Assembly (NCBI RefSeq): GCF_028657905.1
Contig: NZ_CP117779.1
Location: forward strand, 124,001 to 188,000
Direction of reading: 5' to 3'
DNA: 64,000 nt
Source: Burkholderia sp. FERM BP-3421
GTDB taxonomy: Bacteria; Pseudomonadota; Gammaproteobacteria; Burkholderiales; Burkholderiaceae
This document shows positions 32,593 through 40,480 of the stretch, in pieces; the first letter of the stretch is position 1, and every line of letters begins with the position of its first letter. The notes below the pieces were generated by a model that was not told the origin of the DNA, did not search any database, and saw only the letters and a list, made by a program, of their open reading frames with translations. The translations under genes were made by a program, and so were the position numbers.

Positions 32593-32898
32593 ATGAAGAA
32601 GTCGCGGTTCAGCGAAGAGCAGATTATCGGGGTGCTGAAGGAAGCCGACGCAGGCATGAAGGTCGCAGACCTGTGCCGCAAACACGGCATATCGGATGCG
32701 ACGTTCTATAACTGGCGTAGCCGTTACGGCGGCATGGACATATCGGAAGCGCGACGATTGCGGCAACTAGAGGAAGAAAATCAGCGGCTCAAGCGGCTGG
32801 TGGCCGACCAGGCGCTGGACATCCAGGTTCTGAAGGACGTTCTCGGAAAAAGTGAGTTCGCCCGCGCAGCGTCGAGAAGTTGTGCAGCAGGTGATTGA
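32593..32898 (+). CDS. IS3 OrfA
   Basis: HTH protein (SEEQIIGVLKEADAGMKVADLCRKHGISDATFYNWRSRYGG) with a leucine-zipper segment (RRLRQLEEENQRLKRLV). A slippery A-rich stretch near 32846-32852 (GGAAAAAGTG) allows -1 frameshifting into orfB to make the fused transposase. The tail after VLGK is outside the conserved part. Confidence 0.9.
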   Translation: MKKSRFSEEQIIGVLKEADAGMKVADLCRKHGISDATFYNWRSRYGGMDISEARRLRQLEEENQRLKRLVADQALDIQVLKDVLGKSEFARAASRSCAAGD

Positions 32899-33715
32899 AC
32901 AGCACGACTATTCGGAGCGCCGGGCGTGCATGCTCATTGGCCTGAATCGCCGAACGTTCAGGCGGCCGGCGCCACCTGACGCCGACCCCGAAGTGCGGCA
33001 ACGGCTGCGCGAGCTGGCGCAGGAGCGGCCACGGTTTGGCTCGCCCCGCCTGCATGTCTTGCTACGCCGAGAGGGCCTGGTCCAGAACCACAAGCGCACT
33101 GAGCGGCTGTACCGCGCAGAAGGCCTATCGCTTCGCCTGAAACGTCGCAAGAAACGCCCGAGTCATCTACGCGTAGTCATGCCGACGCCCAACGGTGCAG
33201 ACGAAAGCTGGGCGATGGACTTTGTTGCTGACGCGCTGGTGCATGGCCGACGCATACGCATGTTGACGATCATCGACGCGTGGAACCGCGAGTGCCCGCA
33301 CATCGAGGTCGACTTCTCGCTAACGGGGGTACGCGTGGTGCTCGAGCAGTTGCGGCAACGAGGACGATGTCCCAACCTGATTCAGGTGGACAACGGGCCG
33401 GAGTTCGTCAGCAAGGCACTCGATGCCTGGGCGCACGAACATGGCGTCAAGTTGCAGTTCATCCGTCCAGGCAAGCCGGTGGAAAACGCGCACATCGAAC
33501 GCTTCAACGGCCGACTGCGTGAAGAATGTTTGAACCAGCATGCGTCCGTCAGTCTCGACGATGCACGCATGCGAATCGAAGCCTGGCGCACTGACTACAA
33601 TTCAGTGCGCCCGCATAGCGCCTTAGGGCAACTGGCGCCGGACCAATTCCGGCAACTGCATCAACCGAAAACCGGCGAGCCCACTAAATTACGAATGGTG
33701 TACTCGGCGGGGTAA
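32852..33715 (+). CDS. IS3 OrfB transposase
   Basis: A DDE integrase-core protein of 287 residues: HTH_21-like N-terminus, first Asp in WAMDFVADAL, second Asp in QVDNGPEFVS, Glu in NAHIERFNGRLREECL. All catalytic residues are intact, so the element could be active. Confidence 0.92.
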   Translation: MSSPAQRREVVQQVIEQHDYSERRACMLIGLNRRTFRRPAPPDADPEVRQRLRELAQERPRFGSPRLHVLLRREGLVQNHKRTERLYRAEGLSLRLKRRKKRPSHLRVVMPTPNGADESWAMDFVADALVHGRRIRMLTIIDAWNRECPHIEVDFSLTGVRVVLEQLRQRGRCPNLIQVDNGPEFVSKALDAWAHEHGVKLQFIRPGKPVENAHIERFNGRLREECLNQHASVSLDDARMRIEAWRTDYNSVRPHSALGQLAPDQFRQLHQPKTGEPTKLRMVYSAG

Positions 33716-33811
33716 GGTCACTTCAGAGGGGAAAGGTCAACCGGGTTCGCGACGCTATATATCGACTATGCATGCAAATGTAGAAAGAATGCGCATGATC
33801 GGAAAGCTGCC

Positions 33812-34165
33812 ATGACGGACAACGAAGGAATGAAGCCAACTGAGCAGCAGAGTCCCTACGTAGGGGTATTCGTTGATGAGCGTTCCACCGTCGGCCGTGT
33901 GCCATGGGATCAGGTCAGCGAGGTTCGCGGTGCTGAGGAAATGAACATGGTGGCACTCACTGATTTGATCCTTGCTGAGACGGCGCAGGAATACGATGAG
34001 CTGCAACGCCAGTTTCGATCTGAGCAAGCGGCAAAACCGAGCGACGCAGAGGTGTTGACGACCTTCATGCGCGACTGTACGGACGCAGCCGGTGCTCCGC
34101 TGCTGCAAGCCGACAAATACGCCGTCTTCAACGGCGGTAGGATCATCCGCAAGAACCTCGACTAA
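33812..34165 (+). CDS. Hypothetical protein (117 aa)
   Basis: ATG five bases after CGGAAAGCTGC, a shortened leader. Polar, mixed alpha/beta sequence (PYVGVFVDERSTVGRVPWDQV; LLQADKYAVFNGGRIIRKNLD). No family recognised. It lies just right of the IS. Confidence 0.55.
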   Translation: MTDNEGMKPTEQQSPYVGVFVDERSTVGRVPWDQVSEVRGAEEMNMVALTDLILAETAQEYDELQRQFRSEQAAKPSDAEVLTTFMRDCTDAAGAPLLQADKYAVFNGGRIIRKNLD

Positions 34166-34187
34166 CAACTCGGAAAGGGAGCCTCCC

Positions 34188-34409
34188 ATGTCGGCCTGTA
34201 ACTCCTGCTCGAAGGAGCAGACGACGAAACAACTCCAGCCGATCGGCCGCCAGGTCACTATTGCAACATCGGTTGGTCGTGGCCATGATCAGACCGACTT
34301 CGCCTTCGCACAATGCGAGAAGTGTGGCTCCGTTTGGGTGAAATATGTCGACAGCGGAGCCGGCGGACACGGGACGTTCTGGAAGCGGCTGACTGCTGGT
34401 CTGTTTTGA
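34188..34409 (+). CDS. Small zinc-ribbon-like protein (73 aa)
   Basis: CNSC near residue 4 and CEKCGSVW near residue 43 make a plausible zinc ribbon. The final 20 residues are aromatic and basic. Preceded by CGGAAAGGGAGCCTCCC. Function unknown. Confidence 0.55.
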   Translation: MSACNSCSKEQTTKQLQPIGRQVTIATSVGRGHDQTDFAFAQCEKCGSVWVKYVDSGAGGHGTFWKRLTAGLF

Positions 34410-34410
34410 A

Positions 34411-34965
34411 ATGGGAAAAGCAGAGGCGACAGTGGAAGCCGAATCATCGAACGTCGACGTTAGGACAAGGCATGCAACACATTCGGTTCTCCGGGAGAGA
34501 ATCGTCGAGCACGTCTTCATAGGTGACGCGATGCGGCGTCTTTGGCAGCTCGGCGTGACGGACGTGGAAGTCCTGCGTGCGGAGTTCGACGCAAACGGCT
34601 ATGACCTAGTGATGTGCTGCGGCGAGGTGATGCGACACGTCCAGTTCAAAGCATCATTGATCGATGGCTCACGTGGGAATATCTCCGTCAACCAGCGGCT
34701 TGCGACAGTCCCAAGCGGGTGCGTGCTTTGGCTCGCTGTCACGGACGATCTGGAGATAAAGGAGTACCGCTGGTTTGGCGGGGAGCCTGGCCGGCGACTG
34801 CCGGACCTTACCAATCTCAGGCTTGCGCGTCATACCCGCGGAAACGCACAAGGTGAAAAGACCGAGAGGCCGAATCAGCGGATACTCACGAAAGGCGCCT
34901 TCGAGATTCTTGGCAGTCTGGACGAGGTGCTCGAACGCCTGTTCGCAATCGAGCGAACGGCATAG
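34411..34965 (+). CDS. PD-(D/E)xK nuclease-like protein (184 aa)
   Basis: The core FDANGYDLVMCCGEVMRHVQFKAS has the D...(Q/E)xK spacing of restriction-type nucleases (YDLV aspartate, QFK). The rest alternates strands and helices. The ATG at 34411 begins inside GGGAAAAG itself; a GTG at 34432 in frame would place the leader upstream as in neighbours. Substrate unknown; a role in DNA or RNA restriction is only suggested by the motif. Confidence 0.55.
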   Translation: MGKAEATVEAESSNVDVRTRHATHSVLRERIVEHVFIGDAMRRLWQLGVTDVEVLRAEFDANGYDLVMCCGEVMRHVQFKASLIDGSRGNISVNQRLATVPSGCVLWLAVTDDLEIKEYRWFGGEPGRRLPDLTNLRLARHTRGNAQGEKTERPNQRILTKGAFEILGSLDEVLERLFAIERTA

Positions 34966-35024
34966 GAAACCAGCAATGGTCATTGGCGCCTCGAAACAAA
35001 AACATGTCGATGGTTTCCGTTCGA

Positions 35025-35075
35025 GGGGCCAGGCGGGAAGTTTGTGTCGCGGGTTCGAGTCCCGCCGTCGCCCCA
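35025..35075 (+). other. tRNA 3'-end-like structure
   Basis: GCGGG-TTCGAGT-CCCGC (35049-35065) is a textbook T-arm. It is followed by sequence ending TCGCCCC, which pairs 6 of 7 with GGGGCCA at 35025. There is no D-arm or anticodon arm in register, so this is not a working tRNA; it could be the remnant or attachment-site copy of a tRNA 3' end. A weak frame from ATG 34976, itself behind TAGGAAAC, crosses it. Confidence 0.35.
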
Positions 35076-35108
35076 CTCAATGCTCGGAAAACGCCAAAGG
35101 AACCGGCA

Positions 35109-35495
35109 ATGACAAGCACAATCGCTTCTTCGCCCGCACTCAAATACGGCTGGGCCAGCCTCTGGCGGGCACACACTTCGTTGCCGCGCGAGATGGCGTC
35201 AGATGAGTTCACTGTCTTTGTTCGAGCGGTCGGCCGCGAGGAAGCTCACGCAGCGATGGGGCGCGTGATCCTGGCAATGTATCCGAACGCCGATCTGGAA
35301 AGTGCCTACTACAACCTGACGTCAGCGCGCGAACTGGTTGAGCAAGGTGTTTCCCCGCTGGAAAACGACCGTCTCTTTGAAACGGGTTGGCAGGGCAAAT
35401 ATGTGGAATGCTGGGTGGAAAAGCCGGTTTTCGCGGTGCCGGACGCTGCGGAATTGTTTTTGGCGTGGACGAGCGCCCGGCAAACCGGCTCGTGA
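35109..35495 (+). CDS. Hypothetical protein (128 aa)
   Basis: ATG 16 bases after CGGAAAACGCC, with AAGGAACC closer. Alpha/beta sequence (FTVFVRAVGREEAHAAMGRVILAMYPNADLESAYYNLTSARELVEQG). Stop followed at once by CGGAAAAC and a GCCCGCGC/GCGCGGGC hairpin. Family unknown. Confidence 0.6.
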   Translation: MTSTIASSPALKYGWASLWRAHTSLPREMASDEFTVFVRAVGREEAHAAMGRVILAMYPNADLESAYYNLTSARELVEQGVSPLENDRLFETGWQGKYVECWVEKPVFAVPDAAELFLAWTSARQTGS

Positions 35496-35503
35496 CGGAA
35501 AAC

Positions 35504-35524
35504 GCCCGCGCTCGATGCGCGGGC
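35504..35524 (+). other. GCCCGCGC/GCGCGGGC hairpin
   Basis: Eight-base-pair stem with a five-base TCGAT loop, directly after a GGAAAAC leader and before the next gene's own GGGGAAAT. No T tract. It mirrors the hairpin-plus-leader arrangement in the minus-strand block. Confidence 0.55.
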
Positions 35525-35544
35525 CACACGGGGAAATATCTGAT

Positions 35545-36255
35545 ATGGCATTCACGCACCGCGAACTCTGCGACCTAGCCGTTAAGTGGCTTAAGTTGCC
35601 GCATTCGCGCAAGGGTCCGGGCTGCACGGTTGCCATGTCCGAGACCAAGGGAGACTTCAACGGCGAGAACCCGGATGCAATCGGATTTCGGGCCGGGGTG
35701 TATCGAGAATGCTCCGTCTTGATCGAGTGCAAGACTAGCCGAGCCGATTACCTTGCCGACGCCAAGAAGCTGCACCGAATCAACCCGAGTACAGGCATGG
35801 GCATGTATCGCTACTACATGGCACCCGAGGGCCTTCTGAGGCCCGATGAACTGCCGACCGCTTGGGGGTTGATCGAGATTACGGCTAGATGCCTGATACG
35901 GCCGCGTACAGGCCACGTTCTCATGCACTGGATGGACGACCCTGCGCCGTGGCATCACCAGCGCAACCACGGGGCGGAATGGACGCTTCTAGCCCGCATG
36001 TTGAACCGGGTAGGCGACGTGGAAGTTTTGCAGAACCGGCTGAAAGAGGCCACGAACACGAAGGCGCGGTTAGCGAAGTCGAACGACCTGATGCGCGAAC
36101 AACTGGACGATATGGGGCGATCTCTGTTTCTGGCTCGCTCCCGACTCGAAGAAGCCGGGCTCGATACCGGGTTCGCAGCACCTAACAAGCGCGCACGACC
36201 AAAGTTGCCGAGAGTGGTGGCCGACGAATCGTGCGAAAGGAACGACCTGGCGTGA
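35545..36255 (+). CDS. Predicted PD-(D/E)xK-type phage nuclease
   Basis: A 236-residue protein with NPDAIGFRAG and SVLIECKTSRADYLADAKKLHR, giving the D...ExK arrangement, followed by GMGMYRYYMAPEGLLRPDELPTAWGLIEI. This matches a nuclease-like family common in phages and plasmids (IECKxSRxDxxxDxK...YxxPxGLI...LPxxWGLL). The C-terminal 90 residues add a coiled coil (LQNRLKEATNTKARLAKSNDLMREQL) and a basic tail. Substrate unknown. Confidence 0.7.
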   Translation: MAFTHRELCDLAVKWLKLPHSRKGPGCTVAMSETKGDFNGENPDAIGFRAGVYRECSVLIECKTSRADYLADAKKLHRINPSTGMGMYRYYMAPEGLLRPDELPTAWGLIEITARCLIRPRTGHVLMHWMDDPAPWHHQRNHGAEWTLLARMLNRVGDVEVLQNRLKEATNTKARLAKSNDLMREQLDDMGRSLFLARSRLEEAGLDTGFAAPNKRARPKLPRVVADESCERNDLA

Positions 36256-36291
36256 AGCCGGAAACATCACGGAAAACGTTGGGAGGTTGCC

Positions 36292-36498
36292 ATGCTCGAC
36301 TCTGATAGTTGGAAAGCGAAGGTCGTTGAAGAATCTATGACCTCCTGCCCGGCATGCGGCTCAACCAATGTGACAATGGGTGCTTGCGCGATTGGCAGCG
36401 TGACAGTGCATCAGGAATACACGTGCGAAGACTGCCAGTACGAGTTCACTGCGTTCTTTACGTTGGTGGGCTACTACACGGGCCATCCCGAAATTTGA
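36292..36498 (+). CDS. Zinc-ribbon protein (68 aa)
   Basis: CPACGS and CEDCQY form a two-CxxC zinc ribbon (about residues 19-48). Leader CGGAAAACGTT and GGGAGG lie upstream. Such stand-alone ribbons usually bind nucleic acid or protein partners. Confidence 0.65.
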   Translation: MLDSDSWKAKVVEESMTSCPACGSTNVTMGACAIGSVTVHQEYTCEDCQYEFTAFFTLVGYYTGHPEI

Positions 36499-36508
36499 CG
36501 GAAAACTC

Positions 36509-36766
36509 ATGTCGAATGAAATCAAGAACGTATTCCCCTGTGCCGAGTGGTTTTTTGTTTTCGGCCCTGCTACTCATCCCGAGGTGAAGCGGATCGCCGC
36601 TTGGGGACAACACCAAGATGGTCGTCTGATAGCTCTCCTTCCCGGTGACGCTGCAGAGCGTCCCGCGCTTGAAATCCCCCCGATTTTCGTGAAGGGTAAG
36701 TACAAGCATTGGGACGATCTGAGTGAAGCAGAGCGAGTGCACGCGAAACGCCTGAACGGTGTCTAG
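36509..36766 (+). CDS. Hypothetical protein (85 aa)
   Basis: ATG two bases after the GGAAAACTC leader. Beta-rich (AEWFFVFGPATHPEVKRIAAWGQHQDGRLIALLPG) with a helical tail. Family unknown. Confidence 0.6.
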   Translation: MSNEIKNVFPCAEWFFVFGPATHPEVKRIAAWGQHQDGRLIALLPGDAAERPALEIPPIFVKGKYKHWDDLSEAERVHAKRLNGV

Positions 36767-36775
36767 GAAAATTGA

Positions 36776-37459
36776 ATGGCGACGATAAATCAAAATGGAC
36801 ATGTGCAGGCGCACTGCCCGACATGCAGCGGTGCGCTAACCTCGTTCCAGATCGGCGATCCTCAGCGTGGGCAATACGGGGAAGTTTTCCGGCAGCTGGA
36901 AGGCGGAGGCGTTGAGATCTACAGATTGGCGTGCTGTTCTGGCTGTGGAGCAGGCGCATTGATCACGCTGTTGAATGACGGACGGCACACGACGCTCGAG
37001 GATTTTTACCCCGAAGCGGAAGAGCGCCAAACTTTGCCTGCGGGCGTTCCGGACGGGATTGTCAATGAGTTTCGAGAAGGTGAAGAGTGTGCTGAGGCCG
37101 GCTGCTATCGGGCTGCCGCTGCATTGTTTCGATCTGTCCTCGACAAGACGCTGCGGGCTAACGGGTACAAACTTAAAAAGGGAACGCCCCTTGAGCAACA
37201 AATTGACTTGGCTGCTGACGATGGCGTGATAACAGCGTCACGACGTAAGCGTGCCCATGACGAAATCCGTACGCTCGGAAATGATGTTTTGCACGATGAA
37301 TGGCGCAAGGTATCACCGGAAGAAGTGCAAACGGCCAAGAACTACGCGGCAAGGCTGCTGCATGACTTTTACGATGACCGCGAGACGGTACTCTCCGTGC
37401 TTCGTGCGAAGGGGCGTGTTTGTGATGACGACAAGCCCGTCGAGCGCGGTCTCGACTGA
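36776..37459 (+). CDS. DUF4145-like protein with zinc ribbon (227 aa)
   Basis: N-terminal zinc ribbon (HCPTCSG ... CCSGCGAG), then helices typical of DUF4145: CYRAAAALFRSVLDKTLRANGY, LEQQIDLAADDGVITASRRKRAHDEIRTLGNDVLHDEW. The RxxGNxxxH-type end is HEPN-like, and DUF4145 domains occur in restriction and defence proteins. It stands alone here without a nuclease partner in the same frame. Confidence 0.7.
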   Translation: MATINQNGHVQAHCPTCSGALTSFQIGDPQRGQYGEVFRQLEGGGVEIYRLACCSGCGAGALITLLNDGRHTTLEDFYPEAEERQTLPAGVPDGIVNEFREGEECAEAGCYRAAAALFRSVLDKTLRANGYKLKKGTPLEQQIDLAADDGVITASRRKRAHDEIRTLGNDVLHDEWRKVSPEEVQTAKNYAARLLHDFYDDRETVLSVLRAKGRVCDDDKPVERGLD

Positions 37460-37483
37460 CCACGGAAAACAGGAGCAGCAACG

Positions 37484-37684
37484 ATGACGGTAGATGAATT
37501 GCGCAACGCGCTGGCGCAGCTCGACGGCAACATGAAGGTGTGTGTGGCCTACCCCGACACAGCCACCGGCCTCAATGAGTTCGAACACGAGACGTTTGAC
37601 GTGCGCGCGAAAGGGGTGACGACATCGCTCGCTGGACAAGACGAACCGGTGTTCCGGCTTGAGGCGTGGGGCATCAGCACCTGA
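37484..37684 (+). CDS. Small hypothetical protein (66 aa)
   Basis: MTVDELRNALAQLDGNMKVCVAYPDTATG resembles short phage-like proteins of the pattern 'L..L.....V.v.......'. Leader CGGAAAACAGGAGCAGC includes a good AGGAG site. Confidence 0.6.
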   Translation: MTVDELRNALAQLDGNMKVCVAYPDTATGLNEFEHETFDVRAKGVTTSLAGQDEPVFRLEAWGIST

Positions 37685-37703
37685 GCAGCAAGGAAAATAC
37701 GTA

Positions 37704-37949
37704 ATGGCAACGCAACAAATTTCTCTTTGGATGCAAATCGGTTCCGCTGTCTTCGGCCTCATAGCAGTAGCACTCTGGTTTTGGGCAGCGAAACCTAAAG
37801 CTCCCCCAGCGAACCTCGACGGCGGGGTGACAATGCAGAAATTTCTCGGTGAAGCTGGTAGCCGCAATATGTGGGCGGCAGGCACCACTGCAATCTCGGT
37901 TCTGTTCTCTGCCGCAAGCACCCTGCTCTCTATTATGAGCACCCACTGA
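37704..37949 (+). CDS. Membrane protein (81 aa)
   Basis: Two hydrophobic helices (SAVFGLIAVALWFWA and AAGTTAISVLFSAASTLLS) joined by a polar stretch. Last gene of the leader-tagged array; an IS407-type element begins six bases after the stop. Confidence 0.6.
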   Translation: MATQQISLWMQIGSAVFGLIAVALWFWAAKPKAPPANLDGGVTMQKFLGEAGSRNMWAAGTTAISVLFSAASTLLSIMSTH

Positions 37950-37984
37950 CCAAAGTTGATCCGCTTGGGTTTCCCGGACCAGAT

Positions 37985-38854
37985 CTAGAGCGAGTTTTCC
38001 GGCGTTTCGGGTCTGGTTGAACCCGGCAAAGGCATCAGCTGACGGGCGAATTCAGCTGGTGCCAACTCTTTGAGAGCAGAGTGAGGACGGCTCTCGTTGT
38101 AATCCCGGCGCCAGGCCTCGACGATCGCTTTGGCTTCGCCCAACGTCTCGAACCAATGTAGGTTCAAGCACTCATCGCGGAATGATCCGTTAAACGTCTC
38201 GATGTGGCAATTGTCCGTCGGCTTGCCCGGTCGGCTGAAGTCGATTTTTGCTTGGTAGTGGTACGCCCACATATCGAGCAGGCGCCCGGAAAACTCGCTG
38301 CCGTTGTCGACAAACAGATGCCGCGGAGCGCCGCGCCGAGCGGCGATTCGGTTCAATGCGGATACCACGTGTTCGCCTTTCAAGCGTTGCCCCACTTCGA
38401 TCGCCAACGCCTCCTTCGTGAACACATCCACGATCGTCAAAGTGCGAAATTTCGAGCCATCAGCAAGCTGGTCAGCCACAAAATCCATACTCCAAGCGTC
38501 GTTTGGCCTGACCGGAACGATCTTCGCCACGCGCGTCACCACCATCTTTCGTCGCTTCGGCAATTTCGAGCGCAACTGCAACTGCTCTTCGCAATACAAC
38601 CGGTACGCCTGATTCCGACCCAACTGCCAGCCTTCCCGGCGCAGCAGTACATGGACGCGTCGATACCCGTAGCGCACACGCGTATAGGCGATCTCGCGCA
38701 TACGTGAACGCAGTTCTGGGCGAGGGTCCTTGATGCTTTTGTAGTACTGAACGCTGCGCGGTTGCTTCACGAGCCGACAGGCCCGCCTCATCGTCAATCC
38801 GTAGTGGCTCACCACGTAATCCACCACGTCTCGTCTCAGCGCGGGCCGGGCCAC
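37985..38854 (-). CDS. IS407-type OrfB transposase
   Basis: A 289-residue DDE protein: WSMDFVADQLADG (first Asp), LFVDNGSEFSG (second Asp), NCHIETFNGSFRDECL (Glu). Complete. Confidence 0.92.
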   Translation of the reverse strand: MARPALRRDVVDYVVSHYGLTMRRACRLVKQPRSVQYYKSIKDPRPELRSRMREIAYTRVRYGYRRVHVLLRREGWQLGRNQAYRLYCEEQLQLRSKLPKRRKMVVTRVAKIVPVRPNDAWSMDFVADQLADGSKFRTLTIVDVFTKEALAIEVGQRLKGEHVVSALNRIAARRGAPRHLFVDNGSEFSGRLLDMWAYHYQAKIDFSRPGKPTDNCHIETFNGSFRDECLNLHWFETLGEAKAIVEAWRRDYNESRPHSALKELAPAEFARQLMPLPGSTRPETPENSL

Positions 38855-39114
38855 TTTTTTGCAGCTACGTCTTGCAAGATGGCCTTGTCCAAGCTCAATT
38901 CGGCGACCAGCTTCTTCAGCCGCGCATTCTCGTCCTGCAACTGCTTGAGTTCGCGTACCTGATCAGACTGCATCCCGGCGTATTGCTTCTTCCACCGATA
39001 GAACGTCTGTTCCGAAATACCGACCTGCCGGATCACATCGGCCACCGGCATCCCCAGTTCGGCTTGCTTCAGCACTGCCACAATCTGTTCGATCGAAAAG
39101 CGTTTCCGTTTCAT
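38836..39114 (-). CDS. IS407-type OrfA
   Basis: HTH protein (SIEQIVAVLKQAELGMPVADVIRQVGISEQTFYRWKKQYAGM) with a leucine zipper, ending at an A-rich slippery stretch (GCAAAAAAGTGG) that links to orfB by -1 frameshifting. Confidence 0.9.
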   Translation of the reverse strand: MKRKRFSIEQIVAVLKQAELGMPVADVIRQVGISEQTFYRWKKQYAGMQSDQVRELKQLQDENARLKKLVAELSLDKAILQDVAAKKWPGPR

Positions 39115-39191
39115 GACAAACGACCTCCTGGTTCAGGGTCAAGTTTGCCGCAAAACTCGCACTCGGATTGGTCCAGAATTCCTAAAGCGGA

Positions 39192-39417
39192 TCAATCCGC
39201 TGCCTTCATACGCATCGCATCCACTTCGCGTGACGTGGGGCTGAGCCAGAATTCGCGCCCAGCTCTCGAGTTTTTCCATACCGACGGCATGCTCGAGCGC
39301 GCCGTGCAGTTGCCCCTCAATGTCGCGTACGGCCTGGACGACAAAGGGCTGCATGCGCCCGGATGCCGGCGTAAGCTGATCGGCACCCGCATCAGTCTTC
39401 CTTGCTTGTCCGGCCAC
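39192..39417 (-). pseudogene. Unidentified gene remnant
   Basis: Two overlapping minus-strand frames each read well in part: AVRDIEGQLHGALEHAVGMEKLESW in one and EFWLSPTSREVDAMRMKAAD, ending exactly at 39192, in the other. They look like the end of a single frameshifted gene cut by the IS407-type element. Upstream codons include a lipobox-like VLSGCS, possibly chance. Family not recognised. Confidence 0.3.
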
Positions 39418-39442
39418 CGAACAACCTGACAGTACCCGCCTA

Positions 39443-39496
39443 GTTGATGATCGCCGCGGGGAATCGAGGGCCGTGGTAGAGCGCTTTCGGTTTCAT
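39443..39496 (-). pseudogene. IS6-like transposase N-terminal fragment
   Basis: ATG 39496 opens a frame for MKPKALYHGPRFPAAIIN before a stop; the RFPAxII pattern is the N-terminal signature of IS6-family transposases. Nothing of the catalytic region remains. Confidence 0.4.
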
Positions 39497-39577
39497 CGCA
39501 TCATCTTACGCGACCACTCCCGCCAACGTGACAGTGCCGGAAGAATCTTCCGTCCGTCTATCCGTTTGCTGTAGCGA

Positions 39578-40480
39578 TCAGGTGTGTCCTCCGGAATCAG
39601 CCCGGAACGCCCGGACAACCTCGAGAAAAGCCAATAGGATAGGAGTCGTATCTCCTACGCGGTAAAGGCAGCTCAGGTCGATGTAGCGCAGCCGATCGGA
39701 GTCTAGTGGTCGGTAGGTGAGACCTGGTAGCCTGAGGTTTGCTGCGGATGCGGTGGTGATGCAGATTCCAAAACGACTTGCGGCAAGACCGACGGCAGTT
39801 ACTACGTCCTCAACTTCTTGCTCCGCAACGAGCGTCACGTTCTCGTCGGCAAATGCATCAGTGACGGCCTGTGCAAGTCCATAAAGCGACGCGTTCGGAT
39901 AGAGAATCATCGGTTCACCTTCCAGGTCGCGGAGCCGCACAACATCGTTGTGCGCTAGCGGGTGATCTTCGTGTAGTGCGACGATGAACCGTTCTCGCAG
40001 AACCGTCTCCACTACGATGTCGTCTTCTGGCGGCACGTAACGATTAAAGCCAATCGTGATGCGGCGCTCACGGAGTGCTTCGATTTGATCTGCTTTCGAC
40101 AAGTTGTGTAGACCAATTGTTACACCTGGTCTCGTCGTATGGAAGGTCGCGAGCAATTGCGGGATGACGTGCAGAATTCCAGACGTAAAAATCCCCACGT
40201 CTAGACGTCCTAATAGTCCTCGACCAGCGAGCTGGGTCTGCTCGGTCGCGAGTCGCGTGAGCGTGAGAATGTTCGGAACCTCAGCCAGGAGGGTGCGGCC
40301 CGCGTCGGTCAACTCGGCGCCTTTTGACGTTCGAACGAATAGTGCAGTGCCCAATTCATCTTCCAGTGCTCGAATGTGGCGCGTTAGCGGCGGCTGCGCC
40401 ATATGCAGGCGTTGGGCCGCTCGTCCGAAATTTTGCTCTTCGGCAACTGCGAGGAAGTAGCGCATCTGCTTCAGGTCCAT
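39578..40480 (-). CDS. LysR-family transcriptional regulator
   Basis: A 300-residue LTTR with the winged HTH at residues 1-60 (MRYFLAVAEEQNFGRAAQRLHMAQPPLTRHIRALEDELG) and a periplasmic-binding-protein-like effector domain. It is divergent from the meta-cleavage module across a 141-bp gap, the standard arrangement for an LTTR that activates the adjacent catabolic operon in response to a pathway compound. The closest style is CatR/BenM-like aromatic-pathway regulators; the inducer is unknown. Confidence 0.88.
   Translation of the reverse strand: MDLKQMRYFLAVAEEQNFGRAAQRLHMAQPPLTRHIRALEDELGTALFVRTSKGAELTDAGRTLLAEVPNILTLTRLATEQTQLAGRGLLGRLDVGIFTSGILHVIPQLLATFHTTRPGVTIGLHNLSKADQIEALRERRITIGFNRYVPPEDDIVVETVLRERFIVALHEDHPLAHNDVVRLRDLEGEPMILYPNASLYGLAQAVTDAFADENVTLVAEQEVEDVVTAVGLAASRFGICITTASAANLRLPGLTYRPLDSDRLRYIDLSCLYRVGDTTPILLAFLEVVRAFRADSGGHT

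Larger units (their letters stand above)
32528..33739 (+). mobile_element. IS3-family insertion sequence
   Basis: Perfect 20-bp terminal inverted repeats: TGACCTTTCCCCTCTGAAGT at 32528-32547 and its complement at 33720-33739. Inside are overlapping orfA and orfB. No target duplication is apparent (flanks AGAG and ACCG). It sits directly after a GGAAAAG leader and so probably separated that leader from its gene. Length 1212 bp, normal for IS3. Confidence 0.93.
27971..37698 (+). promoter_or_regulatory. Repeated GGAAAAC leader between small genes
   Basis: A GGAAAA(C/T/G) element, or the shorter GGAAA(G/C), lies between stop and start of consecutive genes at about 27971, 28205, 28824, 29719, 30102, 30346, 31406, 32515, 33801, 34172, 34414, 34965, 35086, 35497, 36271, 36500, 36766, 37464 and 37692. 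In many cases it overlaps the upstream stop (TAGGAAAAC). Distance to the next start ranges from 0 to about 40 bases. The minus-strand block has the same element at 6196, 6427, 6924, 7193, 7547 and 7754 (plus-strand TTTTCC). GGA can pair with 16S rRNA and an A-rich tract suits S1 binding, so a translation-initiation or RNA-processing role is inferred. Confidence 0.75.
37956..39195 (-). mobile_element. IS407-type IS3-family element
   Basis: Imperfect terminal repeats start with TTGATCCGCTT at 37956 and its complement at 39185-39195, with GGACCA and GCGAGTTTT matching further in. The length (about 1240 bp) and OrfA/OrfB sequences fit the IS407 group widespread in Burkholderia. Confidence 0.88.

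Noticed and set aside
34976..35206. Small gene starting at ATG 34976
   Set aside because: It runs through a tRNA-like T-arm and the next gene's leader and start; the product is not protein-like. Mentioned only with the tRNA-like feature.
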